In this document: positions 62,737 to 64,000 of the stretch, one piece after another
How positions within the stretch are numbered: the stretch's first letter is position 1
Layout of the letters: each line of letters starts with the position of its first letter
NCBI GenBank assembly: GCA_900100095.1
Contig: FMTN01000021.1
Span: 1 to 64,000, forward strand
Length of the DNA: 64,000 nt
Origin: Lachnospiraceae bacterium C10
GTDB taxonomy: Bacteria > Bacillota > Clostridia > Lachnospirales > Lachnospiraceae
Direction: 5' to 3'
Position numbers and translations under genes: made by a program
The notes under the pieces: generated by a model
Databases searched by the model: none
What the model was told of the DNA's origin: nothing
Seen by the model: only the letters and a program-made list of their open reading frames with translations

Positions 62737-63291
62737 ATGAACGATACTATTTCAACCAAGAATCTTACGATTCGAATTTTAACTCCACAGAATGCAGGGC
62801 TTGTAACCGAGTTTTACCGGCGAAATGCTGAGGATTTCAGCCTGTATGAACCCATCAACATTTCCAATGCCAAGACCATTCATTACCAGCGTCAAATTCT
62901 CGAATACGAGCAGCACTATTTTCGTGTCGGCTCCATGGTGAGATTCTATATTTTCGAACGGAATGCTCCGTTTACCGTCATCGGCACGGTCAGCTTCCGC
63001 GAAATTCACCGGGGACCGTATTCTTCCTGTGTCTTTGGATATAAAATGGATCAGAATTATCGCCGCAAAGGGTATTGCTACGAAGCCTTATACCATACCA
63101 TCGCGCTGGTATCGAAGGAATTTTCCCTGCATCGCATTTATGCGGATGTCATGCCAGAGAACGCGGCCTCCATTCATCTCCTCGAGAAACTCGGTTTCGA
63201 AAAAGAGGGATTGCAGCGCCAGACCGTGAAGATCAAAGGGCAGTGGCGGGACCATTATCTTTATAGTAAAATTTTTCCTGACAATAATTGA
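62737..63291 (+). CDS. RimJ/RimL-type GNAT acetyltransferase
   Basis: A 184-residue N-acetyltransferase. It shows the RimJ-like N-terminus TKNLTIRILTPQNAGLVTEF, FTVIGTVSFREIHRG, the acetyl-CoA loop YRRKGYCYEALYH (about 109-121) and NAASIHLLEKLGFEKEGLQ. It may acetylate ribosomal protein N-termini or small amines; the target is unknown. GAGGC lies 7 nt before the ATG. The HD-GYP gene follows after 17 bp. Confidence 0.9.
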   Translation: MNDTISTKNLTIRILTPQNAGLVTEFYRRNAEDFSLYEPINISNAKTIHYQRQILEYEQHYFRVGSMVRFYIFERNAPFTVIGTVSFREIHRGPYSSCVFGYKMDQNYRRKGYCYEALYHTIALVSKEFSLHRIYADVMPENAASIHLLEKLGFEKEGLQRQTVKIKGQWRDHYLYSKIFPDNN

Positions 63292-63308
63292 TTGGACTTA
63301 CAAATACT

Positions 63309-64000
63309 ATGGGTAAACGTAAATTTATGAGCACCCGGGTCTTGAAACCGGGCATTCGAATTGACCAATCCATCACAGCAAAGGATGGACGTGTTCTGAT
63401 TCAAAAAGGAACCATCCTGGATGATTTTCAGATCGACTATCTTCTGACACAGGGTATCATGGGAATCTACATCTATGAGGGCGTTCCTGATTTCGATGAA
63501 CAGAAGGTCAATATTTCTGCTAAAACACAGAGCATCATTGAAAAGAACCGAAAAGACGATCCGGCTAAAGTTTCGCTATCCAAGAGCGTTCGAAAACAAG
63601 TGGGAGAGGGGATTTCACATCTGTTTCAGAATACTGCATCCTCTGACTTTTCCAACGCCTCCAATTCCATTGCCAGCGAACTGGAGAACACCATCATCCA
63701 CAACGAAGCCATCGCCATCGATATTCGTGAGCTGAAGGTAAGTGATGAATATACCTTCCGCCATTCCGTCGAGGTCGCTACCATATCCATGGTCATCGGT
63801 AAGAAGCTCGGCCTTGACAACACATCCCTGCACGAACTCGGTGTTGCCGGTCTCCTTCACGACATCGGCAAGTCCAAAATCCCCACTGAGATTCTGAATA
63901 AACCGGGGAAATTGACCGATGAAGAGTTTGCCGTTATGAAGCTTCACTCCACATACGGCTATAACCTTCTCAAAGAAAAGAAGCAGTTTAGCGCACAGAT
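63309..64000 (+). CDS. HD-GYP domain protein (partial, runs off the window)
   Basis: The N-terminal 230 residues of a probable cyclic-di-GMP phosphodiesterase or related HD hydrolase. An N-terminal segment of about 130 residues resembles DUF3391-like sensors (MSTRVLKPGIRIDQSITAKD, RVLIQKGTILDDFQIDYLLT). The HD-GYP domain then starts: FRHSVEVATISMVIG, GVAGLLHDIGKSKIP with the metal-binding HD pair (about residue 192) and EILNKPGKLTDEEFAVMKLH. The GYP part continues past the end (HSTYGYNLL is its start). In a flagellated, pilus-bearing cell it could link c-di-GMP to motility. Its ribosome binding site is weak. Confidence 0.9.
   Translation, partial: MGKRKFMSTRVLKPGIRIDQSITAKDGRVLIQKGTILDDFQIDYLLTQGIMGIYIYEGVPDFDEQKVNISAKTQSIIEKNRKDDPAKVSLSKSVRKQVGEGISHLFQNTASSDFSNASNSIASELENTIIHNEAIAIDIRELKVSDEYTFRHSVEVATISMVIGKKLGLDNTSLHELGVAGLLHDIGKSKIPTEILNKPGKLTDEEFAVMKLHSTYGYNLLKEKKQFSAQ

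Noticed and set aside
1-64000. CRISPR arrays, tRNA or rRNA genes, prophage and intact transposase genes
   Set aside because: No regularly spaced direct repeats of CRISPR size, no cloverleaf or rRNA signature, and no transposase, integrase or phage structural protein was seen in any frame.

Overview
The window reads as chromosome of a motile, anaerobic, fermentative member of the Clostridia, most likely Lachnospiraceae. The evidence is flagellin and FliS, a HydF maturase for [FeFe] hydrogenase, a large Gram-positive type SRP RNA, a Tad pilus locus with Flp1-type pilin, DUF families typical of that group (DUF6145, DUF5711, DUF5702, DUF6382, probably DUF6240), and strong AGGAGG ribosome binding sites. 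I cannot name the species. Most genes lie on the minus strand in short, tightly packed operons.

Layout. 1-785: a DUF3990 gene broken by a structured repeat, and a second repeat copy. 786-8220: housekeeping genes (lysS with an extra C-terminal tRNA-binding domain, greA, a VanZ-like gene, dusB-coaX-DUF6145-birA, argF). 8.2-12.3 kb: an SPFH membrane protein, a secreted SH3/SleB-type wall hydrolase behind a repeat-rich leader, and pgi. murG is on the plus strand at 12.4-13.5 kb. 13.5-17.2 kb: a chemoreceptor whose ribosome binding site abuts an intrinsic terminator, a HIT hydrolase and a flavodoxin-like/SCP2 fusion. 17.2-26.9 kb: a Tad (type IVc) pilus operon with two prepilin peptidases, TadZ, TadA, TadB, TadC, a 59-residue Flp pilin, a DUF5702 protein, two TadE-like proteins and an FHA protein. 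27.1-32.3 kb: fliS, flagellin and a very large flagellar-locus protein. 32.4-33.4 kb: a NusG-II/Gx-transporter pair. 33.4-48.6 kb: recR-ybaB-dnaX, pfkA, a second greA, rpiB, galM, cvpA, glgB, a TPR/AAA protein and an AI-2E-type permease. 48.6-54.1 kb: an aconitase-family hydratase, a coiled-coil protein, hydF and a ROK sugar kinase. 54.2-54.6 kb: SRP RNA. 54.7-61.9 kb: a cellobiose module. 62-64 kb: tRNA adenosine deaminase, a GNAT acetyltransferase and the start of an HD-GYP protein.

How the genes work together. The cellobiose module joins a binding protein and two permeases (no ATPase, so a shared one is expected) to a divergent cellobiose phosphorylase, with a LacI regulator whose probable operators cover both promoters. 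Its products, glucose and glucose-1-phosphate, can feed the ROK kinase, pgi, pfkA, galM and glgB elsewhere in the window.

The least explained content is a family of small structured repeats (five copies or relics). They have conserved ends but exchanged internal stems, and they appear to insert next to TTTAA/TTTAT. One interrupts the DUF3990 gene and two supply the stop codons of neighbouring genes. A separate 154-bp inverted-repeat element sits inside the Tad operon.
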